Shown here: positions 37,716 through 49,992 of the stretch, one piece after another
How positions within the stretch are numbered: position 1 is the first letter of the stretch
Layout of the letters: each line of letters opens with the position of its first letter
DNA from: Glandiceps talaboti
Lineage: Eukaryota > Hemichordata > Enteropneusta > Spengelidae
Assembly: GCF_964340395.1 (NCBI RefSeq)
Contig: NC_135564.1
Location: forward strand, 10,379,391 to 10,443,390
Direction of reading: 5' to 3'
Length of the DNA stretch: 64,000 nt
Program-made: the position numbers and the translations under genes
The notes under the pieces: generated by a model
What the model saw: only the letters and a program-made list of their open reading frames with translations
Database searches by the model: none
Told to the model about the DNA's origin: nothing

Positions 37716-39847
37716 TTGGTGGAGACTGGCTGTAAGGAAAAATATTGGGGTACATGTATGGGTATTAAAATGAAACCTATTAACTCTGAACATGCTTTAA
37801 GTTTTTAAATTTTGAAAAATTCTTTTGCTTATCTTAAATGTATACTTTGCTACCTCAGAAATGATAACATAGACGTCTAATATACATTACTGGTGATGTA
37901 TATGCAGCATTTTCTGTTCAAATGCTGCAATAGACAATAATAAGTACAGTGCAAATTATATGGAGGACGACCCCCTGATATGAAGAGGTCATATGAGGTC
38001 AGCGATCGATTAAAGGGATAAGATAGAAGATAAGACCATATGAGATAAGATAACATTCAAAAGATAAGATTGAGATAAAACCATCCCCCAACATCTGAGT
38101 TAAGTATAGACATATATGAGAAATTATGAAACTAAATATTGGATCAAGGGGGGAATTAATAAATTAATCCATTCATTTACAGTTATTTTGGCTGTTGGGG
38201 TGAATTTTTGCCGTTCTAATTATAAAGTTGTTTGCTATTGCATTCTGTCCCACTACCGTGTACAGTTCAGTTCACAGATGTTTCATTTTATTCAATAAAT
38301 AAGTTTGAACAGGATAGCACAAGGAGAATCTAGATCTATCTCCAAATTTCATCATTTTTGAGAATCTTTATTTGTGCCGATAACATCCACTTGTACAATA
38401 TGAATTTTATTGATATACCCAATAAGTGTTTAAAGAATATGACCAAAATTCGGTCCGGGGTAAAACAATATTTCAAAAAGTAATTTTTTTTCATTATTTC
38501 TTATCTCTGATATATTTGGTGTGCCCCTTATCTGAAAAGTTATTAACATCAAGTGTCACAAAGAAATAACGAACTATATCTCTGAAAACAAGTTTTCAAA
38601 TGTTACCAATATTTAATATTCTGTGCGAGCTCCTCTGTATAAATTTTTCATCCGTACAAAGTCGTTGACGTCAAATTTTTATAACGCATTCATTTAATAT
38701 ACATGTATATGTACCAATTCCACAGGTTCTTGAAATATTCATGTTACCATAGCAACAGGATTGAAAAGCTTCTATCCAAATTGACAATTCATCAAACCGT
38801 TGCAATTCATTCATCAGCCGTGTCATATTTTGACTAAAGTGCATTTCGCGGTACGACTACTCTCCATTTGACGTACTTTCTGAAATAGATCGAAGTGAGT
38901 TCGTTAATTTTCAATAAAAAAATGACAAACCTACCACTTTGCTGTCAAATTTTGATTTAATAAATTCTCTAATAAATGAGAGATCACTAAATGATAAAGT
39001 ATGATCTTCACCTGATTGAGGTCAAAAGGTCAAAGTTTGATTGCAAGCGGAGATTACTTTCCTCCAATTAATATGAAAGGTTAGAATGTATTTTCTATAG
39101 GTCACATCATCAGAAAGTTATGACAGGTTGATAATTGCAATGAAAATAGAAAATTTACTGAGAATTAGGAGAATTATCTGCGATAATGAGAAATGGTAGC
39201 AAGGTTTCTAGCAAGCGATGTGACAAACTGACTATTTACATTCGTAAATTGAAAATCGTATTACGACAGAATATTTAATATCCCTATGTTCTTGAAATTT
39301 TAATTTTAGTTTCAAATTTTGATAAAAATTAGGTTTTTAGGGTAATTTATAATAATCGGAATGATTTTTTGAAGAGAGTTTTTGATTTGCTGTTTATGGC
39401 AACCAAGGACAATTTTGTCAAGTGGAAAAATTTATCGGCTGTCCTTTTGTTGAACTTGGCCTCGTTTCAACTGACAGGAAATTAATCAGATTTCGAAGCC
39501 AATATTAAATCAAGTCCAGTATTGCACTTGAAAGCTTTCTAAGTGTTTCCCTCCCAGCCTTCTTGCTGACAATCTGTGGTGTATTCTCCTAGGAGGCAAC
39601 TTCAACTTACATGTAACTGACTTGCAGTGCTTACTTGACAGTAATTTTATTAAATTTATTCAAAAAGAAAAAATACGTAAAATTGGAATTACCAAGGATT
39701 TTGGAATCTCGATAACAACAGACAGGGAGGGGTTAAGCAGGTAAAATTTACATGGATTTGCATAACTTGTTTCCAATTGGGAAACTCAGTAGAAAACATA
39801 TAGGGAACTTGTAGATTGTACCTATCTGTATATATAGTTAGTATACC
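37716..39847. other. Intronic stretch with candidate regulatory cluster
   Basis: AT-rich sequence holding the DR4/GATA cluster at 37986-38077, an X-box-like palindrome GTTACCATAGCAAC at 38743 and a DR2 pair of AGGTCA at 39019-39032. No gene. Confidence 0.5.
37986..38077 (+). promoter_or_regulatory. Candidate enhancer: DR4 plus GATA cluster
   Basis: AGGTCA at 37986 and 37996 form a DR4. Within the next 70 bases GATAAG occurs at 38017, 38029, 38044 and 38063, along with GATAGA, GATAAC and GATAAA. The density suggests either a GATA-factor-bound element or a degenerate tandem repeat. Confidence 0.4.
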
Positions 39848-40588
39848 TTAAAGGGGCACAGGCTGAATCTACAAACTTTTTACACGAGTGAAAATACTTG
39901 TATAAAATTTCAATTAAACTCTTCTAGTATAATGTTAACATTATCGCATGCCTTGTATTGCATCCCAATAGTCTTCTAGCATGGTTAGAACAGTTGATTA
40001 CATGATAGAAATTTCACAACATTTTTAGTATGTACCATAAATTACATCATCGGATCTTTTATTTTAATGTCAGATTTGGTTCAGTCCATTGCAAGTGATG
40101 GGTAAGTATGCTTTAGTTAGGCCTAATGAAAAAAATTTGTGGTTCCTATTACGCTCAATTTTAGAATAGGTGTGGTAGGTAGATTTTTTATTTTATTTTG
40201 TTATATATTTTTTCATGTGTGAGTGTCTAGTTCAGGTTTTCCATTGTTTTCTAAATGGTCTCTGTGTTTTTTATTTCTTCCTATCAGATGTAAAGCCATT
40301 ACAGATTGGAAGAATAGTTTTATATTGTCTTTTCAGGTTGATATCAGTTTCAGCTTCCATTATTTCTTGTAAGATATCACAATTTTTGCAATTTTATTAT
40401 TTTTTTCTTGAAAACATAACAAGATATGTTTAGGGTCGGCAGTGAAAAACTAGGTGGGGTTGGGTAACCGGAACCAAACAATTATTTTTTTAGGCCTTAG
40501 CAGAATACTGTGAGTATATCTTTTAAAAATACAGCAAAAAATGACATCCCAAAATGTTGAAAATTTAACTCAGCTTGTGCCCCTTTAA
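39848..40588. mobile_element. TTAA-flanked non-autonomous element, piggyBac-like (family B)
   Basis: The left end is TTAA followed by AGGGGCACAGGCTGAAT. The right end, read in reverse, is TTAA followed by AGGGGCACAAGCTGAGT, so 15 of 18 terminal bases match. TTAA target duplications are the hallmark of piggyBac insertion. The 740-bp interior has only a 72-codon unrecognised frame (40215-40433) and no transposase. Confidence 0.75.
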
Positions 40589-41205
40589 CCAAAAGTGACT
40601 ACTATTAATGACTTTCAAAAACGCTGACACTCATTAGGACAAAATGTTGCTTTACACTTTGTAATTTATATTGCCTTCAAAATTTTACTGTGATTATCGC
40701 GATACTCATCATAATTCAAAAGATATTTAGTTCATGTGTAATTTTCACGTAATTTCTTTTCAATGAGCCCATAAATTTGGCTAAGAATTGTAGTTCGTAT
40801 TTTTCATCGGAAAATGATTTTAGTTTATAGTTATAGCCATTCCAGGTCACAACAATGTCAACTTGTAAAGATTGAAATGGAAATATTGCACTCCAGGAAA
40901 AACAGAAATTTGATAAAACTTCCCAAGATAATATGATTTAGGTGAATAATGCATAAATGATAATTTGATGCATTAGTGAAAGTGTATTTATATTATCACT
41001 CTGGTTTAGCAAAATAGTTTTGGCAGATTGATTTCGTAAATTGTAATAGCTTTAGGAAAAAAAAAGAACAAATGAATTGCACTGCTATTTTCTGTTTTTT
41101 GTTAAACTCAATTATGGACTTTAATTTAATCAGTGATATTTTTGGTGTACTGGATAAGTGCTGGAGGAAAACCCATTGATATTAGCTGGATGATATGTTT
41201 AATGA
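40589..41205. other. Intronic stretch without features
   Basis: Plain AT-rich sequence; nothing seen. Confidence 0.5.
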
Positions 41206-41234
41206 GAAAGAGGGAGGGAGGGAGAGAGAGAGAC

Positions 41235-41290
<56 letters not shown>

Positions 41291-41440
41291 TGGAGAGAGA
41301 CACGAAAAGGGAAAGAGAAAGAAAGGGAGAGAGATCTACACAATCAAACAGACAGACACAGAGAGAGAGACATTCTACAGAGAGGATCGGAGAGAGAGGG
41401 AAGGGATGGAGGGAAGGACAGAGACAGAGAAAAGAATTGA
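41206..41440. repeat. GGGA and ACAG microsatellite with purine-rich tail
   Basis: AGGG/GGAG units, then ACAG units to about 41289, then 150 bp of imperfect GA-rich sequence. The Arg/Asp/Thr frames are artefacts. Confidence 0.95.
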
Positions 41441-44371
41441 GAATTAGATTGTAAAGTGATATTAAATCAACTATATATATATATTCAAATCTCTCTGTAT
41501 CGTGTCCAAATATTTTTTCAATGCTATGGAATCTTTACATAATTATTTCATAAGTACAATTCCAAAGAAAATATACATGTGTATATCAGAGATAATCCTA
41601 TTTTTTTTGCCTTTCATGACTCACCAGATATTTGTTTTGTATAAGACACAAAATCTAGAGAAACATTCCTGATGGGAATATTCACAAACCAAATAACAAA
41701 AATTGTCATTCAATTGACCTACTTATTCTGTTGGAATCACATATGATGTGACACAAAAAATTGAAAAAAGTCCTCCTTACAGCTAAATTCACAAAAAAAA
41801 CCTAAAATAACATGTCAGGGTAAACAAGAAATCGTGATGAATGTTAGCTCAGTTGGCAGCCTGTGGGTCAAGTCAATACAGATTTACAAGTTCAACACAA
41901 AGATGGGCGTATTAAGTTTAGTTGAAGTGTGTATTTTGATAGTCGACCACTCGAATGAAATTGAGCATTTCATTGCAACGTTGGTATGATGATTACCGTA
42001 CAAAATTACCTCTACACAGTGAAAAGAGAAAATTCTTTTGAAGTGCAAATGAGCTGAATTGCTGCGTTTCTCAAGAGATTGGTTATTCTTGTGTCTCCAA
42101 AATTCAATTCGGTAAAATATGCAAAACCCTACGAAATAAAGAATATTGGACAAATTTGTGAATACAGATATGCATGGTACGATTGACGAAAATTGTCCCA
42201 TGGGTGAGTCAATAAACTTAACAGTATGAACGGATTTCAATCACGTTTCAGTCAGCGGTTTTCTTTCTGTAATATGCAACGCTTGTTGTGCTGCGGTATT
42301 TTAACATAAATAGTCGTCTGCTGGAACTGTGAGTTTTCTCACACTAAAAACACTACAGGACTTCACAATACCCAAGTCTGATAGCTTTTTAATGGCGTTT
42401 TGTAAAATGTCTCCGATTACAGCGTGTCTACTTTGCTTCTTCATCTATGTGTTTCACTACACTAGATTGTCTGTATAACCAATATATCATATAACCAACA
42501 CTACAACGTCGTTATATACTCAAATAACTACTTCACAAATGTTGAAAAACGTGTATATATTTGTAAATATTTTCTAAAGGTAATCCTTTGAAGTGTACAT
42601 TTCATTCCAATTGTAATGAAATTTAACATTTAGAAAAACTGAGCAACTTGATAAATTTTTGGGGTAAAGTTCTCTGAGCTTGTATATTTAAATTTACACA
42701 GTTTCTGTTCACAATGTAAGATTTGATGAAACAAATAATTCACACACAGACAGGCAAAATTACTTCACAATCATGATGCTTTGAATATAGCAGTGAAGCT
42801 AAAATTCAGCAATAAATTTGTGAACATGAATTGCATGTTCATATGATTTGTTGCATTTCCATGTAGTAATGTTACCATGGAAACCTGTTTAGGTAAGCCA
42901 TTACGGAACTGTTGTACTGCACTTTGCTATACTGGTGTAGACTATAATTAACACAAAGTGTAATGGGTTTATCTCTCCCTTGGATGTAAATAACTATTTA
43001 AATTCATTTAATGTCATTTAATTAGTGATATAATTAGCTGACCACAGTTAGGATGTCATTAAACTTACAAATTATGGGGGCGTGGTTTAGAGTTGACTTC
43101 TGACAGTGTTAATGTGTATTCCATATATATACATGTATATAGCTTGTGTGCCTTCTAATGATAGCCAAATTTCGTTGTTGTGAATCAAAATGAGAAAAAC
43201 TGGTATTTCTTGTGAATCACCACATTATAGTAAGAGATAAGGGAACACAAAATTTTGGTGCATCACTAGAAATTGTGTGCGTGACTGATCAGCGGCGCGT
43301 CAAATTATCTTACAGGGCACTACTGGTGTATATAACCTAGGTGGTCATGTCATTTGTGGTCATGTCGTAATGACACCCATAGATGCCATAGATATGAGAT
43401 ATCTCTTTTAGTGACTTAAAAACATCCCAGAACTACACTGTGAGAGAGTATTATGTTGTTATTAAAAGTATAGAATGTCAGTTGTTTTTGTATTCTGCTA
43501 ATTTATCGGAAGTAACTTATACTGACAGTAATATAAAGTCTTGTACATTGTCAAGTAAAAGAGTGTATGACAGGACATGTGAACCATTCATACCATGGCT
43601 CTTTTTGTGCTGATAACTTGATGATTAATTCATTGTACAATGTACTGCATCCTGACATCTCTTATTTTTACATATACACCTGCACTCTCACATAAATCAG
43701 GTCATATTGATCAGTTGTCAGGAGCAACATATTAGTAATAGCCCCCATCTTCTACTGCTGATGTGCAGAGTACATTAATTATGTAAAATAGGAGACGACC
43801 ACTATTTAGAATTTGATTTTTAAACAGTCATCTACTCAAAAAAAAAATAGGATAAATCTTCATTTGTAGTCATGCTGATGAACAATTTTTTGAATCTTTG
43901 CTCACCAGTGAACGACAGTTGGTGAAAAGCAGTTCTCAAGAGAAGTTGTTATTTGCTTTTTCATTGGACCAAATACCTTCGTGCTCAAGAGGCATGGCCG
44001 CCTTGTTCTGTACCTCTGTCACTGGTTTCATAAATGTTTGCGGTCTGATCACTTTGTAATGTGAGAAAGATTGAGACACTTGACAGCCCCCTGCTAGTAA
44101 TTACACATACTTTTGTGGTGAAATGAGCCGGATTCTTCATATTCAGAAACCTGGAACTGTGCCCTTTGTAAACTTACACCATTTAAAGTATGGAATAACA
44201 TCCCGGGTTGTATGGGGTTTATACAAACAATATTCTTCATTGAAACTTAAATGGTTTCAACTTTTCAAAAGCTGAAAGAGATTAGTTTACGTCATTCTGT
44301 AGTTTTCAGCTCCACATGCATGTAAGCAAAGCTTGAAGAGGTAGACAATATCTGGTTTTGGGCTCTAATTT
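41441..44371. other. Intronic stretch without features
   Basis: AT-rich sequence. The 118-codon minus-strand frame at 41884-42240 is unrecognised. An X-box-like palindrome GTTACCATGGAAAC is at 42871. Confidence 0.5.
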
Positions 44372-44710
44372 TTAGCTGTAACTGGAATATTATTTTTTTC
44401 TCAGACAACCAACAGTGTATTCACCCAAAATTGTTAAAATACCAATATTTAGATATTTGATAAAGTTATAAATTATAGCTCTGTTTTATCAATAAGTAAG
44501 TATGATAATAATTAAATTGGAATTGTGGTTCATAGTGGGCACTGATTTTTGGGTGTGGACCAGAAATCAGTCGGATATAGTGCACCGCACTATGTTTACT
44601 CAAAGGTGATTCAATACTGTTCAGGGTGTACAATGTTACTTATAAGTATTTCATATATCTAAAAAAAGTTTTTAAAAACCAGTATAGTAGCAGCTACAGT
44701 GCAGCTTTAA
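44372..44710 (-). mobile_element. TTAA-type element, family A copy 1 (reverse orientation)
   Basis: The right end GCTACAGTGCAGCTTTAA matches in reverse the left end of the copy at 56959. Internal blocks also match in reverse: GGGCACTGATTTTTGGGTGT near 44537, AATACCAATA near 44438 and AGCTGTAACTGGAATAT at the left. The outer 10 bases of the left end appear eroded. Confidence 0.75.
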
Positions 44711-44719
44711 AATGGGATC

Positions 44720-45330
44720 TAAGTGTCCAACACTATGTGTTCGTGTGTTTTGAGTGTCTAGTACTCTGTACATGTACGTGGTTTGAGTGTCCACTGTCCA
44801 GTATGCTCTGCGGTTCAAGTGTCCAACACTACATGCTTTTATATGTGGTTTGATTGTCCAGTACGCTTTGTGTGGTTCAAGTGTCCAACACTACATGCTT
44901 TTATATGTGGTTGGAGTGTCCAGTATGTTCTATGTGGTTCAAGTGTCCAACACTATATGCTTTTACATGTATATGTGGTTTGAGTGTCCAGTATGCTGTG
45001 TGTGGTTCAAGTGTTCAACACTACATGCTTAATATCGTATGTGGTTTGAGTGTCCAGTACTCTGTATGTGGTTCAAGTGTCCAACACTATGGTACATGCT
45101 AAAATATGTGGTTTGAGTTTCCAGTACTCGGTATGTGGTTCAAGTGTCCAACACTACGGTACATGCTAAAATATGTGGTTTGAGTTTCCAGTACCCTGCA
45201 TATGGTTTGCATGTCCAACACTACATGTATATGCTTAATATTTGGTTTGAGTGTCACATACATCTGTGTGCGTATGTGGTTTGAATGTCTTGTACCATAT
45301 ACTGTTACACTATTGTGGCTTGCATGTCCA
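44720..45330. repeat. Minisatellite, 62-68-bp unit, about eight copies
   Basis: Each unit has two similar halves, TGTGGTTTGAGTGTCCAGTA and TGTGGTTCAAGTGTCCAACA, followed by CTACATGCTTTTATA or a variant. The second half starts near 44818, 44880, 44942, 45010, 45077, 45145 and 45210. The last units are the most degraded. Cys/Val/Ser-rich frames over it are repeat translations. Confidence 0.95.
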
Positions 45331-46763
45331 GTACATATTGCTCTAATGTCAAAAAATTGTCTGTAAAATGAAATTTTGAATTTTGACTTCCCACAGCTGG
45401 AGAAAGAAAGTAAAAGAAAGTGCACTTTGACAAGGAGTAGTAAACAAATAGATGACTTGAGTGTAAAATACAATTTTGTAAGTTGTAGGCAAGAGATAAG
45501 AAAATATTTGACACTAATTGAGTCTTTAAGTACTTAATCCAGTGTGAAATTTGTACTCTATAATTGGAATGTTGGGACTGGAACATTTCACTTCAGTCTA
45601 AAAACTTGATAAGTCTAAACAAAACATGTAGTACATGCAAGTTACACACTATATGTTATTTAAAAAATTAATTGCTTTTCCAATCAATATTTAATGTAGA
45701 TGCTTCAATATTTCAATCAAGTTTGTTCAGATGGCATGAATTGCGCAAATCAAGGAAATACAAAATGTAGTTCACACCATAAATTATTGACACACAGCTT
45801 TTCAAGATGTACTATTGATCATGTCTTAGGTCATCGTCACCATGGTAACAACCATGTGACAATTGATGTCATTTGTTTTTGCATATTGAAAGTGTCATCA
45901 TTACCATGGCAACAATCATGTGACTTTTGATGGTGTCCTATGTTGTGGTGTGATAAATAACTGCAAATATAGTCGGCAATTATTAGCAAGTCTAAAGTTC
46001 ATGAAGCCTATTTTCTCAAAAAAACCCCTCATAAACTCATATCCTCTAGGGTTGAAATTATAGCCATTAATAAATACCAGATTCATTGAAGTATTAATTC
46101 TTGGTGATATTATAAGCCTAGAGGCAATGTTACATTGTAGTTAGTCCATTTTGATAAACGCTGATAAATTATGAAATGTTTCATGGCTATAAACTAAACC
46201 CATCCTACTCTCCGAGGTAACGCATCCATAGATATTCTGATAACACATATATGTATAATAGGTTGTTGCAGTACTTTTTGCTTGTAATGTTTCAATGTAA
46301 GTTTGAAAATTGAAAAAAAAACAGCTATGTGGAATTGACCAACAAGCATAAAGATGACGTTCCTAGAGGCCAGATAGATCAAGTATGTAACACGTTATAG
46401 GTATGATTCATTTGGTATTGACTGACAGGTGTGATGGATATGAGGATTATTTTTAAGATTTCATTGTAATTGATGGGTGTGTAAATGTCAAGTCATCCAA
46501 TATTATAATTATATCACTACTATTCATTCATGCATCCTTTCATCAATATACAGTATATATCTCTATCTCTATCTTCCTACATATTTAGTCATCTCCAAAG
46601 TTTCCTGTCTATATCGTTTTCCTTCTCTTCCTCCATGCATGTCGTTATCCAACCATTCCCTGCCATCAGTCATTTATCCCTTTTAGTCTTTGATTCTGAC
46701 TCAGTTTATTTCTTCTTATTTCTATCTACCCATCCCTTCCATCACTCTTATCCTTCCTCCTTC
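45331..46763. other. Intronic stretch
   Basis: AT-rich sequence with a pair of direct repeats at 45832-45871 and 45895-45933, each with an X-box-like palindrome (GTCACCATGGTAAC; TTACCATGGCAAC) and CATGTGAC downstream. No gene. Confidence 0.55.
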
Positions 46764-47173
46764 CCCATCCATCCATCCATCCACCCATACATCCATCCAC
46801 CCATCCATAAATACATCCATCTATCCATCCATCCATCCATCCATCCATCCATCCATCCATCCACCCATACATCTATCCATCCACCCATCCATAAATACAT
46901 CCATCTATCCATACTTACATACACATCCATCCATACATATATCCAGCCATCAATATATACATCCATCTATCCATCCATCCACCCACCCACTAACCCACCC
47001 ACCCATCCGTCTGTCCATCCATCCATCCATCCATCCATTCCATCCACCCATTCATCCATCCATCCATCTATCTATCCATCCATCCATCCACCCACCCACC
47101 CACACCCTCCCTCCCCCCCTCCATCCATCCATCCATCCGTCCATCTGTCCATCCATCCACCCTTCATCCATTC
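46764..47173. repeat. CCAT tetranucleotide array, about 410 bp
   Basis: CCAT/CATC units with interspersed CCAC, CATA and CTAT variants and an internal repeated block (CATAAATACATCCATCTATC occurs twice). The 223-codon Ser/Ile/His/Pro frame from 46530 extends through it and is an artefact. Confidence 0.97.
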
Positions 47174-47888
47174 CAATACAATCTTCACATACAAGCTTTA
47201 ATGTACCAACCCTTTCTTCCTCGTATGAGTCTTAAACAAGGAAAGTGCAAGACTTGAATGATTGACAGTCAAACAAATTGATGATTCAGGGACAGTAATG
47301 AAATGTATATTTCTACAATGAAAGCGGCAAATCAAATCTTCAAAAGAAAGCCTGTTTTTAGGTCAGACGTGTTAAACTCTCCTATCAACCCATCAATCTG
47401 AAATCTTCATTCTCATATTAAATAAACATTAATTCATGTAGCCATTATATCTCACAATTTGTACAATTCTCCAGAGATTTGGTTTCTCCTTAAAGGTTAA
47501 AGGTCACAAGACAAGCCAATATACAATAAACTGTAAAGTTGCATAAGATTCTGAAAATAAGAAAGATAGTAAATTATCTTGTCAATTTGTAAATAGCAGC
47601 TGGCATATGAAGATTTTCTTGTAACTCTAGTTTGTAATTTCCATGGTAACCTCTACAATCACATTGGTGCTCAAATTTAACTTCCACATCTTGTACCAAG
47701 TAAAGATTCAGCTGCAGGTTTCTATTCATTTCCATGGGGCTATAAAACAGACAACACTTTATGAATATGGTAGCCTACATGTAACCCTGGACTCCCGGCC
47801 CGGACTACTGATTATTTCAAGCCCTGAATATCAACCATTTTCTGTTATTTGTCGATGTTTTCCCGACAAAAGTTTCCCATAATTTTGT

Positions 47889-48312
47889 ATAGCTAAAATG
47901 GTGTAGGCTTGGTGTTTCACTCATGGGTCAATCATTACGTTTTTTTGACACAGAGCTAGACATATTTCAACTCTAGACTAACAATAACAGAGACACAATA
48001 AACACAGAAGGATCCTTTGCCCAATCACATTGAACACTGATAAGCATTGCTATTCTTTCACAGTGCAGTAAAAATAGGCTTCCAAAAATGAAAACATTAC
48101 ACATGGATTTGATGATTTTAATGGCTGCAAGTATTTATTTTGTAACTGATAATCAACATTTCAACTTGACTACTTTTACATCCTCACTGTACACGGCCGG
48201 CCCGGCACCTATGTCATGGTTTCTTTTACATTAGAAGTTGTCTGAGGGTGTGTGTGTATTAAATGTCATGTTACATGAGTGACATACCCAAGCCTATATC
48301 ATTTTAGCTGTA
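47889..48312. mobile_element. Inverted-repeat element with arms of about 37 bp
   Basis: AGCTAAAATGGTGTAGGCTT at the left is matched in reverse by AAGCCTATATCATTTTAGCT at the right; CACTCATG (left) and CATGAGTG (right) extend the pairing inward. The interior lacks open frames and includes the GC palindrome GGCCGGCCCGG. Confidence 0.8.
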
Positions 48313-48973
48313 ATTGAACAAGTGACTACAGTGGTTGTGCTGCAATTTCTTATCTGCAAATTGTTTCTCAAAATGACAATAATTATTCTGGTACCTGAAG
48401 GCTGCCAAAGGGGTACTTTGAAGAAATTTGAATTCTTGTTCACTCTAAGTGACATCAATATGCAATTTATTCATTTGGTTATAATTTCCAACAATACTGA
48501 CACTTGCCTACAATAATTACATACTGGTCATGTTCAACAAGTATGTAAAATGTAAAAATACATACGTATTAAAGTGTTAGATTACATCAAATGTCAACAT
48601 ACAGTCTAATAATTGAAAGAACTATTTATACCTCGCTAGCAATTACTGGCAGACAATTTTTCCATATTTTCATTCAATGATTTTATTTTGTTGTTCTCTG
48701 TCAAAATTGTATACTAGTTTAGTTTATTGATCATAATTATAAATTAAAATAGACTGTATATTGTTATAAAATTTATTTTTGATGTGTATGTGAAATTTGG
48801 TATTTGTCCCTTTAAGCCTACCTTTAGTCTTGAAAGTTGAAGAACTAATGCTAGTACACTATTTCAGCTATTCTTAACTCGTAACGTTTTGATTGTTTGC
48901 ATGTTCAACCAGGGTTTCCCAGGAATTCCTGTGAAACACTGACAGCAAAATGAAGCTTTAACACAATTGTTAT

Positions 48974-48992
48974 CCCCCCCCCCCCCCCCCCC
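48974..48992. repeat. 19-base C run
   Basis: Homopolymer. Others of 11-16 bases are at 13139, 13941, 57586 (G), 57946 and 62352 (G). Confidence 0.95.
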
Positions 48993-49239
48993 ATCATCTA
49001 TTAATTTTCATTTCGTTCCATATAAGATTAACGTTGCCAATTTATTACGAGGATTAGTAGGATTCGTACTTAAATCCCTCGGTTAATCCTTCTAACGACT
49101 CAACTGATTAATTCATATAAAATCCAAATTTTTGCCTCGCCTAGTATATTCTGGAATGACAAAGTATTTGATATGCCTTCATTGGTATGCATTGGAATGA
49201 TAGAATTATTTCCACATAACCTCAGTTAACCGTTAACAA

Positions 49240-49992
49240 AAGTATGATTCTGTACACGTTTTTTGATCAACAACTCATCTTGTTTGAGGTAGAAGGTTAA
49301 ACGAAGTGTATCATCACCGTAGCGATGAATTCTATAGACATTTTATCACTGACATTTTGCTGTTTTTCAGATGCTGTTAATTTTAATCTGTATATGCTTT
49401 TTGTCAACAACTTCTTTTGTTTAAGGATCTTGAAATTGAATGAAGTAGGAGTTTGATCTTTACATATTTCTTCATCGGCATCTCATCGTATTTTAGATTG
49501 AAACGGTTTGAAGTACAGTAACATTCTGTACACATTTATGTTGTCAGTTACAATTTGCTGTGTTTTAGATATACTGTGAATATTATTCTGTACACGTTTT
49601 ATTGCCGCAAACTATAGCTTGTGTTTCAAGAACAGGGTTGAAATTGAAAATAGAGTCATTCTGTACACACTCTTTCATTAACAACATGCCGGTGTTTGAT
49701 ATAGATGGTTTATATAGCGTACATGCACACATTTTTGTTGTCAGTTACGATGAAATGTATTTGAGGTACGGGTTAATATTATTCTGTACACGTTTTTGCC
49801 GTTTTCGCCGATAACTTACTAGTGTTTCAGGAACAAGGTTGGAATTGAAGTAGAATTCGTTCAGTACACATTTTTTCATCAGCAACTCGTCGTATTTGAA
49901 GTACATGCTTTTAATAAAACATTTCATTCCATTCACGTTTTTTTTTTTCATCTACAACTTGCCTTTTTTGGAACAAGGTGTAGATTAAACCT
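49240..49992. repeat. Degenerate minisatellite, unit about 65-80 bp
   Basis: ATTCTGTACACGTTTTT followed by TCATCAACAACTTG, TGTTTCAGGAACAAGGTTG and AAATTGAAGTAG recurs about nine or ten times with heavy divergence. The clearest starts are near 49247, 49523, 49585, 49660, 49785, 49860 and 49930. Confidence 0.8.

Noticed and set aside
44626-45102. Several Cys/Val/Ser-rich frames resembling a repeat protein
   Set aside because: They come from the 62-68-bp minisatellite, whose unit length is not a constant multiple of three, so no single frame is kept.
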